Positions 1 through 8,098 of a DNA stretch of 64,000 nt are shown here, in pieces. The notes beneath the pieces are model-generated. The model was given only the letters and a program-made list of their open reading frames with translations, had not been told where the DNA came from and did no database searches. Position 1 is the first letter of the stretch. Every line of letters starts with the position of its first letter. The stretch is from Nevskiaceae bacterium (GTDB lineage: Bacteria > Pseudomonadota > Gammaproteobacteria > Steroidobacterales > Steroidobacteraceae): positions 806,001-870,000 of the forward strand of contig JACKOV010000002.1 of NCBI GenBank assembly GCA_024234075.1. The letters run 5' to 3'. The position numbers and the translations under genes are program-made.

Positions 1-679
1 CGATTTCCGGATGGTGTTTGGCCGGTTGCGGCACGCCGAAAAGGGCATCGACCTCGGGCAGCAGCACGCGCAGCGCGCCGCAATCGCACAGCACCTGCAC
101 GAACACGTCGGGGCAAGGCTCGCCGAGCGCGCGTTCCAGTTCCTTCCAGACCCGTTCCGGCACCAGCGCATCCGCTTCGCCGCGCTCGACCATGCTGCGC
201 ATCAGCTGCAGCGTCTCCGGTGCCACTGTGAAGCCGAGTGGCGCAAAGCGCGCCGCAAAGCGCGCCGCCCGCAGGATCCGCACCGGATCCTCGACGAAGG
301 CCGGCGAGACGTGCCGCAGCACGCGCGCCTCGAGGTCGCGGCGGCCGCCGCAGGGATCGATCAGACGACCGTCGGCGGCCTGGGCGATCGCGTTGATGGT
401 CAGGTCCCGCCGCTGCAGATCCTCCTCGAGCGTGACCGTCGGCGAGAAGTCGGTGACGAAACCGCGGTAACCCGGCGCTGTCTTGCGCTCGAGCCGCGCC
501 AGCGCGTACTCCTCGCGGGTCGTGGGATGCAGGAAGACCGGGAAGTCGCGCCCCACCGGGAGAAACCCCTGGGCCTCTAGCTCGGCCGGCGTGGCGCCGA
601 CGACGACCCAGTCGCGCTCGGCGACCGGGCGCCCGAGCAGCCTGTCCCGGACTGCGCCACCGACCAGATAGACTTCCAC
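1..679 (-). CDS. cca: CCA-adding tRNA nucleotidyltransferase, 3' end cut off by window
   Basis: Adds or repairs the 3' CCA tail of tRNA. The translation opens VEVYLVGGAVRDRLLG, which is the class II polymerase-beta-type start of bacterial Cca (the family usually begins MKIYLVGGAVRD), so the GTG at 677-679 is the start. The RDWVVVG segment follows, then the LERKTAPGYRGF stretch, the EEDLQRRDLTINAIA motif and the FVEDPVRILRAARFA helix, all conserved in this family. About 225 codons are present; the C-terminal part, including any HD phosphohydrolase domain, lies outside the window. It diverges from the aminopeptidase gene with only 2 bp between the two start codons, so each promoter must lie inside the other gene. 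Confidence 0.95.
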   Translation of the reverse strand, partial: MEVYLVGGAVRDRLLGRPVAERDWVVVGATPAELEAQGFLPVGRDFPVFLHPTTREEYALARLERKTAPGYRGFVTDFSPTVTLEEDLQRRDLTINAIAQAADGRLIDPCGGRRDLEARVLRHVSPAFVEDPVRILRAARFAARFAPLGFTVAPETLQLMRSMVERGEADALVPERVWKELERALGEPCPDVFVQVLCDCGALRVLLPEVDALFGVPQPAKHHPEI

Positions 680-681
680 CC

Positions 682-1737
682 GTGCATGTTACCCGAGCCG
701 TGCTGCTCTGCGTCCTCGTCCTGTCGAGCCTGACCGGCTGCGGCACGACCTATCTGCTGCAGGCGGCGCGCGGACAATGGCAGGTGCTGGCCGAACGACG
801 TCCGATCGAGCGCGTGCTGGCCGATCCCTCGACGCCGCCGATGCTGCGGCGCCAACTCGGCGAGATCCAGCAGGCGCGGCAATTCGCCTCGCGCGAACTG
901 GGCCTGCCCGACAACCGCAGCTACACCACTTATGCGGATCTCGGCCGGCCGTTCGTGGTCTGGAATGTCGTGGCGACGCCGGAGTTCTCGGTCGCACCGC
1001 TGCAGTGGTGTTTCCCGGTAGTCGGCTGCGTCGCCTATCGCGGTTACTTTCGCGAAGCCGCCGCCCGGCGCTATGCCGAGCGGCTACAGGCCGCCGGTCG
1101 CGACGTCGCGCTCGGCGGCGTGCCGGCCTACTCGACCTTGGGCCGCTTTGCCGATCCGGTGCTGTCCTCGATGCTGCGCTACGGCGATCTCGAAACCATC
1201 GGCACGCTGTTCCACGAACTGGCGCACCAGCAGTTCTACCTGCCCGGGGATTCCGCGTTCAACGAAGCTTTCGCGGTCACGGTCGAGCAGGAGGGCCTGG
1301 TGCGCTGGCTGCGCAGCCGGGGGCGTGAAGCAGAGATCGAGGAATATCGCCGGCGACGTGCGAATCAACTGGAGTTCGTGGGTTTGCTGCGTGGCGCGCG
1401 CGAGCGGCTGGCCACCGCGTACGCGCGCACCGGTCTCGACGACGCAGCCCGTCGTGCGGCCAAACAACGGGTGCTCGACGATCTCGTCGCACAACTGCGC
1501 ACGCTGCAGCAGCGGCTCGGGCCGGAGCGCGGAGCCGGGGTCGCGGCCTGGCTCGCGCGCGACCTCAACAATGCGCATCTCGCTTCGGTGGCGACGTACT
1601 GGGATTGTGTCGGGGGGTTCGAGCGGGTGCTGGCCGGGCAGGGCGGCAATCTGCCGGCGTTTTATGCCGAGGTGGCGCGCCTCGCCAAGCTGCCGGCTAC
1701 GGCGCGGCGTGCGCGGCTTTGTCGGGTGGGGCCATAG
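682..1737 (+). CDS. predicted zinc aminopeptidase lipoprotein (COG4324 type)
   Basis: 351-residue putative membrane-anchored metallopeptidase. A short signal peptide ends in a lipobox (LTGC, Cys20), so the protein should be lipid-anchored to an envelope membrane. The zinc-binding HExxH motif is visible as HELAH near residue 180, followed by NEAFAVTVEQEG, which fits the downstream zinc-ligand glutamate. The layout matches the conserved aminopeptidase family annotated as COG4324. The GTG at 682 is chosen because it keeps a positively charged n-region (H, R) before the hydrophobic core; the next GTG, at 700, would remove it. The gene starts almost back to back with cca. Substrate unknown. Confidence 0.85.
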   Translation: MHVTRAVLLCVLVLSSLTGCGTTYLLQAARGQWQVLAERRPIERVLADPSTPPMLRRQLGEIQQARQFASRELGLPDNRSYTTYADLGRPFVVWNVVATPEFSVAPLQWCFPVVGCVAYRGYFREAAARRYAERLQAAGRDVALGGVPAYSTLGRFADPVLSSMLRYGDLETIGTLFHELAHQQFYLPGDSAFNEAFAVTVEQEGLVRWLRSRGREAEIEEYRRRRANQLEFVGLLRGARERLATAYARTGLDDAARRAAKQRVLDDLVAQLRTLQQRLGPERGAGVAAWLARDLNNAHLASVATYWDCVGGFERVLAGQGGNLPAFYAEVARLAKLPATARRARLCRVGP

Positions 1738-1942
1738 GCGTGACTGCGTGTACGACGTCAGACACGGCATATATGTCGTGGTCCAGTCGAGGCGCGCGGG
1801 AGTCGCGCACGCATGGCCATCGGCGCGGTCCCTGGAGCGCTGGTCGTGCCTCGGGTCCTGTGCGTCGGCGCCGAGTGCGCTGATCGGTACCTGCTTCCGC
1901 ACGCCACGGTCGGCCGCCGCAGCCACCGGTCTCGCCCGCCGT

Positions 1943-3349
1943 TCAGCGTAGCGGCAGAACGATCGTCACGTTGCCGCGTCGCAGCTGCAGCACCAGCGGG
2001 CCGGAACCGCCGGTCGGCGCGGCCGCGCGCAGTTGCGCGACGGTCTTTACCGGCTTGCGGTTCGCCGCAACGATGACATCGTTCGGACGCAGGCCGGTCG
2101 CAGCCGCGGCGCTGCCGGCATCGACCGCGCTGATTACCACACCTTCTGGACCGTCTGCGAACCGTGCCCCCGCCAGCGCGCGATGGATCGGTGGGCCATC
2201 GACCTTGTCCGTACCGCCCTGCAAACTATCGGGTGTGGCTGCGGCGGCCGTCTCGGCGGATTCGGCAATGACCGCCACCAGCTTGCGCGCCTGGCCATCG
2301 CGCAGCAGCCCGATCTCGACCTTGTCACCGACGCGCATCAGGCCGATGGCGTTGCGCAGATCCGTGTTCGAGCGGACCGCCTGGCCGTTGATGTTGGTGA
2401 TTACGTCGCCGGCGCGGATGCCGGCCTTTTCGGCGGCCGAGCTCTCCACGACCTGGGTGACCAGCGCGCCACCGGCGGCCGTCAGGCCCAGCGCCTGCGC
2501 GATGTCGGGCGTGACCGGCGCGATGTTGACGCCGAGCAGGCCGCGCTTGACCGAACCGAACTTGATCAGCTGGTCCATGATGCCGCGGGCCATGTTCACC
2601 GGGATCGCGAAGCCGATGCCGATGTTGCCGCCGCTGCGCGAGAGGATCGCGCTGTTGATGCCGACCAGCTCGCCGCGCAGGTTGACCAGTGCGCCGCCCG
2701 AGTTGCCAGGGTTGATCGAGGCGTCGGTCTGGATGAAGTTCTCGTAGCCGTCGGGGTTGATGCCGGAGCGGCCGAGCCCGCTGACGATGCCCTGGGTGAC
2801 CGTGTGTTGCAGCCCGAACGGGTTGCCGATCGCGACCACGTAGTCACCGACCTCGACCTGATCGGAATTGCCGAGAGCGATCTGCGTCAGCGTGTCGCCC
2901 TTGACCTTGACCACGGCGACATCGGTGCGCTCGTCGCTGCCGACGATTTCCGCGGCGAGATCGCGACCGTCCTGCAGCGTGACCGTGATCTCGCTGGCGT
3001 TCTCGACCACATGCGCATTGGTGACGATGTAACCGGCCTTGGCATCGACGATGACGCCGGAGCCGGCGCTCTGGAACGGCCGCTCGCGCGGCCCCTGCTG
3101 GCCGGGCGGCACATCGAAGAAGCGGCGGAAAAACGGATCGTCGAGCAGCGGATTGCGTGGGGCGCCACGCTCCTTGATCGTGCCGCGGATCGCAATGTTG
3201 ACCACCGCCGGCGAGACGCGCTTGATCATCGGCGCGAGCGAAGGCACGGGGCTTTCGGCAGCGGCGGTCGCAGTTTGTGCGACGGCCAGCGGCGGCAGCG
3301 CCACGGCGAAACAGGCGAGGATGGCGGCGAGCAGAGCGGATCGCTTCAT
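1943..3349 (-). CDS. Do-family periplasmic serine protease (DegQ/MucD-like)
   Basis: 468-residue periplasmic quality-control protease and chaperone. A signal peptide covers about residues 1-25. The trypsin-like domain has the full triad: His113 in TNAHVVENA, Asp143 in DERTDVAVVKV and Ser217 in NPGNSGGALV. Two PDZ domains follow, at roughly residues 265-360 and 385-465. The frame stays open for 88 more codons upstream, but MKRSALLAAIL gives a proper signal peptide and the upstream part reads as non-coding, so the ATG at 3347-3349 is chosen. DegQ, DegP and MucD cannot be told apart safely by reading. It lies downstream of a small heat shock gene on the same strand, 312 bp away. Confidence 0.93.
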   Translation of the reverse strand: MKRSALLAAILACFAVALPPLAVAQTATAAAESPVPSLAPMIKRVSPAVVNIAIRGTIKERGAPRNPLLDDPFFRRFFDVPPGQQGPRERPFQSAGSGVIVDAKAGYIVTNAHVVENASEITVTLQDGRDLAAEIVGSDERTDVAVVKVKGDTLTQIALGNSDQVEVGDYVVAIGNPFGLQHTVTQGIVSGLGRSGINPDGYENFIQTDASINPGNSGGALVNLRGELVGINSAILSRSGGNIGIGFAIPVNMARGIMDQLIKFGSVKRGLLGVNIAPVTPDIAQALGLTAAGGALVTQVVESSAAEKAGIRAGDVITNINGQAVRSNTDLRNAIGLMRVGDKVEIGLLRDGQARKLVAVIAESAETAAAATPDSLQGGTDKVDGPPIHRALAGARFADGPEGVVISAVDAGSAAAATGLRPNDVIVAANRKPVKTVAQLRAAAPTGGSGPLVLQLRRGNVTIVLPLR

Positions 3350-3567
3350 GCAGTGGTTCCTGAGGAATCCGGAGTACGAACGAAATGGCTGCGGGCCGAC
3401 TTGACAGGCCGCAGCCGCGGATTGCGCACCGATTCTAAGAATAAAGTATCGGCTGTGCAGCAGCTTTGGGCAGAGGCGGAGTCTGCGCCATGGATGGGCC
3501 GCACATGCGGGGCGATGCAGAGGGCCGCCGGCAGTGTGGCCTCGCATGGCCGTGTGGGGCGTGTTGA

Positions 3568-3599
3568 TAGCAGGTACAGGATTTGAACCTGCGAACCGC
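3568..3599 (-). other. tRNA T-arm/acceptor-like fragment
   Basis: Read on the minus strand, this is a 5-bp stem (GCAGG/CCTGT with one G-T pair) around a TTCAAAT loop, the standard T-arm, followed by ACCTGCTA where an acceptor 3' strand would be. No matching 5' acceptor strand, D-arm or anticodon arm is found upstream, and no CCA follows. It could be a tRNA fragment left by an integration or deletion event, or chance. Confidence 0.3.
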
Positions 3600-3625
3600 A
3601 GCAGTCTCAACATGGCCCGAGCCCA

Positions 3626-3652
3626 CCCGCCGCGCCTGACCGGCGCGGCGGG
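3626..3652 (-). terminator. inverted repeat after hsp20
   Basis: Perfect 11-bp GC-rich arms with a 5-nt loop, starting 10 bp after the hsp20 stop. It has no U tract, so it is a weak intrinsic terminator or an mRNA 3'-end stabiliser. Confidence 0.45.
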
Positions 3653-3661
3653 CGAGCCTCT

Positions 3662-4108
3662 TCAGGCGACCTCGACGGTGATGCGCCGTGGTTCGGGCTT
3701 GGCCTGCTTCGGGATCGTCAGCTCGAGCACGCCATGCTCACTGCGTGCGCCGATCGCCTCGGCATTGGCGTCCTGCGGCAGCGTGAAGCGGCGGGTGAAC
3801 GTGCCGGCGAAGCGCTCGTAGCGGCCGTTGGCGGCATTCCCCTCACGGTTTTCGACACGACGCTCCGCGCGGAGGGTCAGCACGCCTTGGTCGGCGGTGA
3901 TCTGGATGTCCGCGGGTTGCACGCCCGGCAGGTCCGCGCGTATGACGTAGCGATCCGCTTCCTCCTGTACGTCGACGTTCGGCAGCAGCGCGGCCGGGCG
4001 GGCCTCGGTGCCGGATGCCGTGGTGGTCAGCGGGTCACGGAACAGTTCATCGAGCTCGCGGTGCAGGCGAGTCATCAGGGTCCAGGGTTCGTAGCGAACG
4101 AGCGGCAT
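3662..4108 (-). CDS. Hsp20/alpha-crystallin small heat shock protein
   Basis: 148-residue ATP-independent holdase that binds unfolding proteins in the cytoplasm. The alpha-crystallin domain spans about residues 42-140 and ends with the conserved HGVLELTIPK element (the usual A-x-x-x-N-GVL-x-I-x-x-PK signature with small changes), followed by an ITV tail that acts as the I-x-I/V oligomer anchor. A strong ribosome site (AGGAGG) lies just before the ATG. On the same strand about 80 bp upstream is CTTGAA (4184-4190), which could be a sigma-32 -35 element, but I cannot find a good CCCCAT partner. The protein is of the class A IbpA-like/Hsp18 type common in proteobacteria. Confidence 0.93.
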   Translation of the reverse strand: MPLVRYEPWTLMTRLHRELDELFRDPLTTTASGTEARPAALLPNVDVQEEADRYVIRADLPGVQPADIQITADQGVLTLRAERRVENREGNAANGRYERFAGTFTRRFTLPQDANAEAIGARSEHGVLELTIPKQAKPEPRRITVEVA

Positions 4109-4247
4109 CTGTAGTTCCTCCTAATCCGTAGTGGGCTGGCGCGGTAGCGCCGTTGCCCAGGATCTGCGGATGCCGATCCACGCTTTCAAGCCTCGGTCAA
4201 GCTCCGGCTGTGGAGCATCCTGTGGGTAAGTTGTGACTCGACGGTGA

Positions 4248-4263
4248 ACACAAGATATAGGGT
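4248..4263. promoter_or_regulatory. candidate NrdR box 1
   Basis: The 16-mer ACACAAGATATAGGGT matches my recollection of the NrdR consensus (acacwatatatwgtgt) at 14 of 16 positions. NrdR is the ATP/dATP-sensing repressor of ribonucleotide reductase genes, and this site lies upstream of one. The call is by eye, without a matrix score. Confidence 0.5.
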
Positions 4264-4424
4264 CCAATGCGTCGCCGGCCGCGATGGTCATTGACATTTC
4301 CGGGATGGTCGTTTCTCGGCTGGTAATCGTGTAATTAGCTGATAAATATATGTATTTTTAATGACATAAGTCGTGTTAAGTCATCTTGACGCTGCCCGGA
4401 TGCGAATTTAGTCTCTGTCCGTCG

Positions 4425-4440
4425 GCACAACATCTTGTGT
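4425..4440. promoter_or_regulatory. candidate NrdR box 2
   Basis: GCACAACATCTTGTGT matches the NrdR consensus at 13 of 16 positions and contains the near-palindrome ACAACATCTTGTGT. It lies 177 bp downstream of box 1, close to 17 helical turns. Classical NrdR box pairs are much closer together, so cooperative binding would need looping. Confidence 0.45.
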
Positions 4441-4638
4441 CCTGCGTGCGCTTCCCACCGGGTGGCGCGGGGCGCACGACCCGGGATCGAGCCGAAGATC
4501 AGGGGAACGCGGCTGTCTGACAGCAGCCGCCTCATGTGATGAGGGTTTGGCGCCTGCGGTTTGCGGGCGCTGGCGCCGACGTTTCCCTTCGTGTCTGGCT
4601 TGCTTGCAAAAGACAACTCAAGGGGAGTCCGGGGTCGC

Positions 4639-6777
4639 ATGAACAGTGTCGTGAAACTCGTGACAAAAGACGTCGATTCCATTCCCTACCAGGAAGCCTC
4701 CCTCGACATCTGGGACAAGAAATATCGTCTGGTTTCCAAGAGCGGTCAGCCGATCGATCAGGTGATGGACGACACCTACCAGCGCGTCGCGCGCGCGCTG
4801 GCCGACGTCGAAGCCGAGCCGGTTCGCGAGCACTGGTACGAGCGCTTCCTCTGGGCACAGCGTCACGGTGCGATCCCCGCGGGCCGCATCACCTCGAATG
4901 CCGGTGCGCAGGAGCACAAGCCGGCCACCAGCACGATCAACTGCACCGTCTCGGGCACGATCCGCGACTCGATGGACGACATCCTCGGCAAGGTGCACGA
5001 GGCCGGCCTGACGCTGAAAGCCGGCTGCGGCATCGGCTACGAGTTCTCGACGCTGCGCCCGCGCGGTGCCTATGTCTCCGGCGCCGGCGCCTATACCTCC
5101 GGCCCGCTGTCGTTCATGGATATCTACGACAAGATGTGTTTCACCGTGTCCTCGGCCGGCGGCCGCCGCGGCGCGCAGATGGGCACGTTCGACATCGGCC
5201 ATCCGGACGTGATGGAGTTCATTCGCGCCAAGCGCGAAAGTGGCCGGCTGCGCCAGTTCAACCTGTCGCTGCTGATCACCGACGAGTTCATGCAGGCCGT
5301 ACGCAACGACCAGGACTGGCGGCTCGCCTTCCCGATGTCGCGCGCCGAGTTCGACGACGCCACGGCCAGCAATGCCGAGATCGTCTGGCGCGAATGGCCG
5401 GTGCACGACAACTACGTCGTCAACGACACCGGTCTGGTGGCCTGCCGCGTCTACAAGACCGTGCCGGCGCGCCGCATGTGGGACGTCATCATGTCGTCCA
5501 CCTACGATTTCGCCGAGCCGGGCTTCATCCTGATCGACCGTGTCAACGAGATGAACAACAACTGGTGGTGCGAACACATCCGCGCGACCAACCCCTGCGG
5601 CGAGCAGCCGCTGCCGCCGTACGGCTCCTGCCTGCTCGGCTCGGTCAACCTGACGCGCTTCGTCCGCAATCCGTTCTCCGAATTCGCCGAGTTCGACTGG
5701 AACGAATTCCGCGAGGTGGTGCGGGTGTTCACCCGCATGCTCGACAACGTCGTCGAGGTCAACGGCCTGCCGCTCGAGCAGCAACGCAACGAGATTCTGA
5801 GCAAGCGTCGCCACGGCATGGGCTTCCTCGGTCTCGGCAGTTCGATGACCCTGCTCGGCATGAAGTACGGCTCACCCGAGTCGATCCGCTTCACCGAGGA
5901 CGTCGCGCGCGAGATGGCGGTCGCCGGCTGGGAAGCCGGTCTCGAGCTGTCGCGCGAGAAAGGCCCTGCGCCGATCATGAACGAGGAGTTCACGGTCACC
6001 GGCGAGATGCTGCGCAAGCGCCCCGAGATGGCTCGTGACGGCTGGAAGGTTGGCGCCAAGATCCCGGGCCGGCTGCTGCACGCCCGCTACAGCCGCTACA
6101 TGCAGCGCGTCGCCGAAGTGGCGCCGCAGCTCGTCGAGCAGCTTGCTCAGGTCGGCGCGCGTTTCACCCACCACACCTCGATCGCGCCGACCGGCACGAT
6201 TTCGCTGTCGCTGGCCAACAATGCCAGCAACGGCATCGAGCCCTCGTTCGCGCACCACTACTTCCGCAACGTGATCCGCGCGGGTCGCAAGACCAAGGAG
6301 CGCGTCGACGTGTTCTCGTTCGAGCTGCTGGCCTACCGCGAGCTGGTCAATCCGCGCGCGATGCCGAACTCGACTGTCGCCGGCGAAGAACTGCCCGACT
6401 ACTTCACCACCGCCGACGACATCACGCCGACCGAACATGTCGACATCCAGGCCGCGGCGCAGAAGTGGATCGACTCGTCGATTTCGAAGACCGCGAACGT
6501 GCCGACCGATTTCAAGTACGACTCGTTCAAGGACATCTACCTCTATGCCCATGAGAAGGATCTGAAGGGCTGCACGACCTTCCGCTTCAACCCCGAGGCG
6601 TTCCAGGGCGTGTTGGTCAAGGAAGACGACCTGAAGAACACGACCTACGTGTTCACGCTCGAGGACGGCTCCGAGATCTCGGTCAAGGGCGACGAGGAGC
6701 TCGAGTACGACGGCGAGATGCACACCGCCGCGAATCTTTACGATGCCCTCAAAGAAGGCTACTACGGGAAGTTCTGA
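4639..6777 (+). CDS. nrdJ: adenosylcobalamin-dependent class II ribonucleotide reductase, catalytic part
   Basis: Reduces ribonucleotides to deoxyribonucleotides using a thiyl radical generated from adenosylcobalamin, so it works with or without oxygen. 712 residues. The active-site loop is present as NPCGEQPL: radical Cys320, Glu322, and a redox Cys331 eleven residues on. The partner redox cysteine is Cys102 (INCTVSG). A GTISL segment that should lie at the phosphate-binding floor follows further on. The chain ends before the cysteine-rich tail, which is encoded by the next gene 2 bp downstream, as in Pseudomonas nrdJa/nrdJb. The ATG start is chosen because MNSVVKLVTKDV opens the conserved region; a longer frame from 4561 adds only low-complexity residues. 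Probable NrdR control. Confidence 0.95.
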   Translation: MNSVVKLVTKDVDSIPYQEASLDIWDKKYRLVSKSGQPIDQVMDDTYQRVARALADVEAEPVREHWYERFLWAQRHGAIPAGRITSNAGAQEHKPATSTINCTVSGTIRDSMDDILGKVHEAGLTLKAGCGIGYEFSTLRPRGAYVSGAGAYTSGPLSFMDIYDKMCFTVSSAGGRRGAQMGTFDIGHPDVMEFIRAKRESGRLRQFNLSLLITDEFMQAVRNDQDWRLAFPMSRAEFDDATASNAEIVWREWPVHDNYVVNDTGLVACRVYKTVPARRMWDVIMSSTYDFAEPGFILIDRVNEMNNNWWCEHIRATNPCGEQPLPPYGSCLLGSVNLTRFVRNPFSEFAEFDWNEFREVVRVFTRMLDNVVEVNGLPLEQQRNEILSKRRHGMGFLGLGSSMTLLGMKYGSPESIRFTEDVAREMAVAGWEAGLELSREKGPAPIMNEEFTVTGEMLRKRPEMARDGWKVGAKIPGRLLHARYSRYMQRVAEVAPQLVEQLAQVGARFTHHTSIAPTGTISLSLANNASNGIEPSFAHHYFRNVIRAGRKTKERVDVFSFELLAYRELVNPRAMPNSTVAGEELPDYFTTADDITPTEHVDIQAAAQKWIDSSISKTANVPTDFKYDSFKDIYLYAHEKDLKGCTTFRFNPEAFQGVLVKEDDLKNTTYVFTLEDGSEISVKGDEELEYDGEMHTAANLYDALKEGYYGKF

Positions 6778-6779
6778 CC

Positions 6780-7538
6780 ATGGCCGCCATCAAGATCGAT
6801 CGCAAGATCACCAAGTACCGCGTCCAGAAGCCTGCCGATAAGGCCGAAGCCGGGGCCGCGCCGCCGCCGGCGGCGTCCGAGGTCGAGGCGAAGTCCGCCG
6901 CAGCGCCCAGCGGCTCCTCGGGTGCCGGTGGCGGCAAGGCCAAGGTCATCCGCCTGACCGAGGAAGTGCAACGCCCCGAGGTGCTGATCGGCTCGACCTA
7001 CAAGATCAAGACGCCGGTGTCGGATCACGCGATGTACGTGACCATCAACGACATCATCCTGAACGAAGGCACCGAGCACGAACAGCGCCGGCCGTTCGAG
7101 GTATTCATCAACTCCAAGAACCTCGACCACTACCAGTGGATCGTCGCGCTTACGCGGATCATCTCCGCGGTGTTCCGCAAGGGCGGCGACGTCACCTTCC
7201 TGGTCGATGAGCTCAAGGCCGTGTTCGACCCGCGCGGCGGCTACTGGCAGCCGGGCGGAAAGTTCATGCCCTCGATCATCGCCGAGCTTGGCCACGTGAT
7301 CGAGAAGCACCTGCAGACCATCGGACTGATCCGCAAGTTCGAGCTCGACGAGCACCAGCGCAAGCTGGTCGAAGAGAAGCGTGCCGAGTTCGAGGCGCGC
7401 AGCAAGCAGGCCGACGCCTTCGCAAAATCCGTTTTCCCCGAGGGCGCACAGCTCTGCTCGAAATGCAGCACCGCCGCCGTGGTGATGATGGATGGCTGCA
7501 TGACCTGCCTGAATTGCGGCGATTCGAAATGCGGCTGA
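6780..7538 (+). CDS. nrdJb: class II ribonucleotide reductase second subunit (NrdJb, redox tail)
   Basis: 252-residue partner of NrdJa. The N-terminal 60 residues are Ala/Pro-rich. Residues 60-215 form the TSCPD-like domain found at the C-terminus of single-chain NrdJ. The last 27 residues hold six cysteines (226, 229, 240, 243, 246, 251) in CxxC pairs, fitting the shuttle that re-reduces the active-site disulphide and/or a zinc ribbon. It starts 2 bp after the nrdJa stop, so the two are translationally coupled. A split reductase of this kind is known from Pseudomonas aeruginosa, where both halves are needed for activity; that they assemble here is inferred from the fit of the parts. Confidence 0.9.
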   Translation: MAAIKIDRKITKYRVQKPADKAEAGAAPPPAASEVEAKSAAAPSGSSGAGGGKAKVIRLTEEVQRPEVLIGSTYKIKTPVSDHAMYVTINDIILNEGTEHEQRRPFEVFINSKNLDHYQWIVALTRIISAVFRKGGDVTFLVDELKAVFDPRGGYWQPGGKFMPSIIAELGHVIEKHLQTIGLIRKFELDEHQRKLVEEKRAEFEARSKQADAFAKSVFPEGAQLCSKCSTAAVVMMDGCMTCLNCGDSKCG

Positions 7539-7671
7539 CCCGGCTGGATTGAACCCGTCGTTGCCGCAAGGGGCGTAGTCCCAGGCGGCAGCGACATCCG
7601 GGCATACGAACCCGCGCCACGCCAGGCTCCCCGCCTGGCAACCCAGCCCTGACGGGATGGCGCGCTACTCG

Positions 7672-7699
7672 GAGGCGGTCGTGAGACCGCCTCTTTTTT
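7672..7699 (+). terminator. intrinsic terminator after nrdJb
   Basis: A 9-bp stem (GAGGCGGTC/GACCGCCTC) with a short loop followed by six Ts, 134 bp after the nrdJb stop. A clean rho-independent terminator for the nrdJ operon. Confidence 0.9.
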
Positions 7700-7789
7700 G
7701 TCGCCCGGCAGGGCGCACCCTCTTGGAGCTGAAAGTCCTCTACGGGCCCGACACGGGGAACCGTTGGCTGCACGGCAGGGACGGCTCGG

Positions 7790-7960
7790 CTGATAGGGCG
7801 TCTGAAGGAAGCTGGCGGCAAGACGCTGACCTGACGAACAAGAGGTGGATATCTGCCGCGTCCGGTGCGCGGAGTGGACAATGCGAAGCCTTCGGGCGGC
7901 GTGAGGACGCTCGGCATCCCGACGGTGGTGGGTCGGCTGATCCAGCAGGCGCTGCCGGGC
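7790..7960 (+). pseudogene. remnant of a group II intron reverse transcriptase/maturase
   Basis: One frame reads through RPVRGV, then KPSGGVRTLGIPTVV and RLIQQAL, the signature of the RT-0/RT-1 region of group II intron-encoded proteins (usual form R-x-V-x-I-P-K-P-G-G-G-x-R-x-L-G-I-P-T-V-x-D-R-L-I-Q-Q-A-L). An in-frame TGA lies about 15 codons upstream of that block. The D of the usual VVDRL is G, and homology stops after QQALP. Everything beyond the fingers region is missing, including the YADD catalytic box and the maturase domain, so this is a short dead scrap. The 90 bp before it may be intron RNA, but I cannot prove that. Confidence 0.75.
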
Positions 7961-8098
7961 TGGGTGTGCCCGTCCGCAGATTGACTGACCCCGTTCTCGC
8001 CCCAAAGCCCATGGCTTGCCGTACCCGCGACGCCGATTGTGAACCATGCCACCCTCCCGCCATTGCATCTATGCTTGGCGCTAAGCACAATTCCCCGT

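Larger units (their letters stand above)
3350..3661. other. intergenic stretch between hsp20 and the protease gene
   Basis: No gene of its own. It holds a perfect 11-bp inverted repeat at 3626-3652 (5-nt loop, no T tract) just after the hsp20 stop, probably its transcript end. It also holds a tRNA 3'-end-like fragment at 3568-3599. The part nearest the protease start should hold that gene's promoter and leader, but I see no convincing -35/-10 pair. Confidence 0.6.
4109..4638. promoter_or_regulatory. 530-bp divergent control region between hsp20 and nrdJa
   Basis: Non-coding and clearly AT-richer than the rest between about 4310 and 4390. It should hold the divergent promoters of hsp20 and nrdJa. 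Two sites resemble the NrdR box. A frame remains open from 4561, but its residues look unlike any NrdJ, so the leader is taken as untranslated up to the ATG at 4639. I looked for the conserved GCCACTG element of a cobalamin riboswitch and did not see it. Confidence 0.6.

Noticed and set aside
1738..1942. Small gene between the aminopeptidase and protease genes
   Set aside because: Open frames there only extend neighbours in the wrong reading and have no ribosome site or pattern.
2033..3586. 517-codon plus-strand frame over the protease gene
   Set aside because: Residues are a mirror of the protease codons and show no domain.
3943..4200. Sigma-32 promoter for hsp20
   Set aside because: A CTTGAA is present at 4185-4190, but no acceptable CCCCAT-like -10 follows at the right distance.
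4380..4638. Cobalamin riboswitch in front of nrdJa
   Set aside because: No GCCACTG box or matching pairing was seen; the leader could not be tied to any riboswitch class.
4561..4638. Upstream start for nrdJa
   Set aside because: The extra 26 residues do not resemble any class II reductase start.
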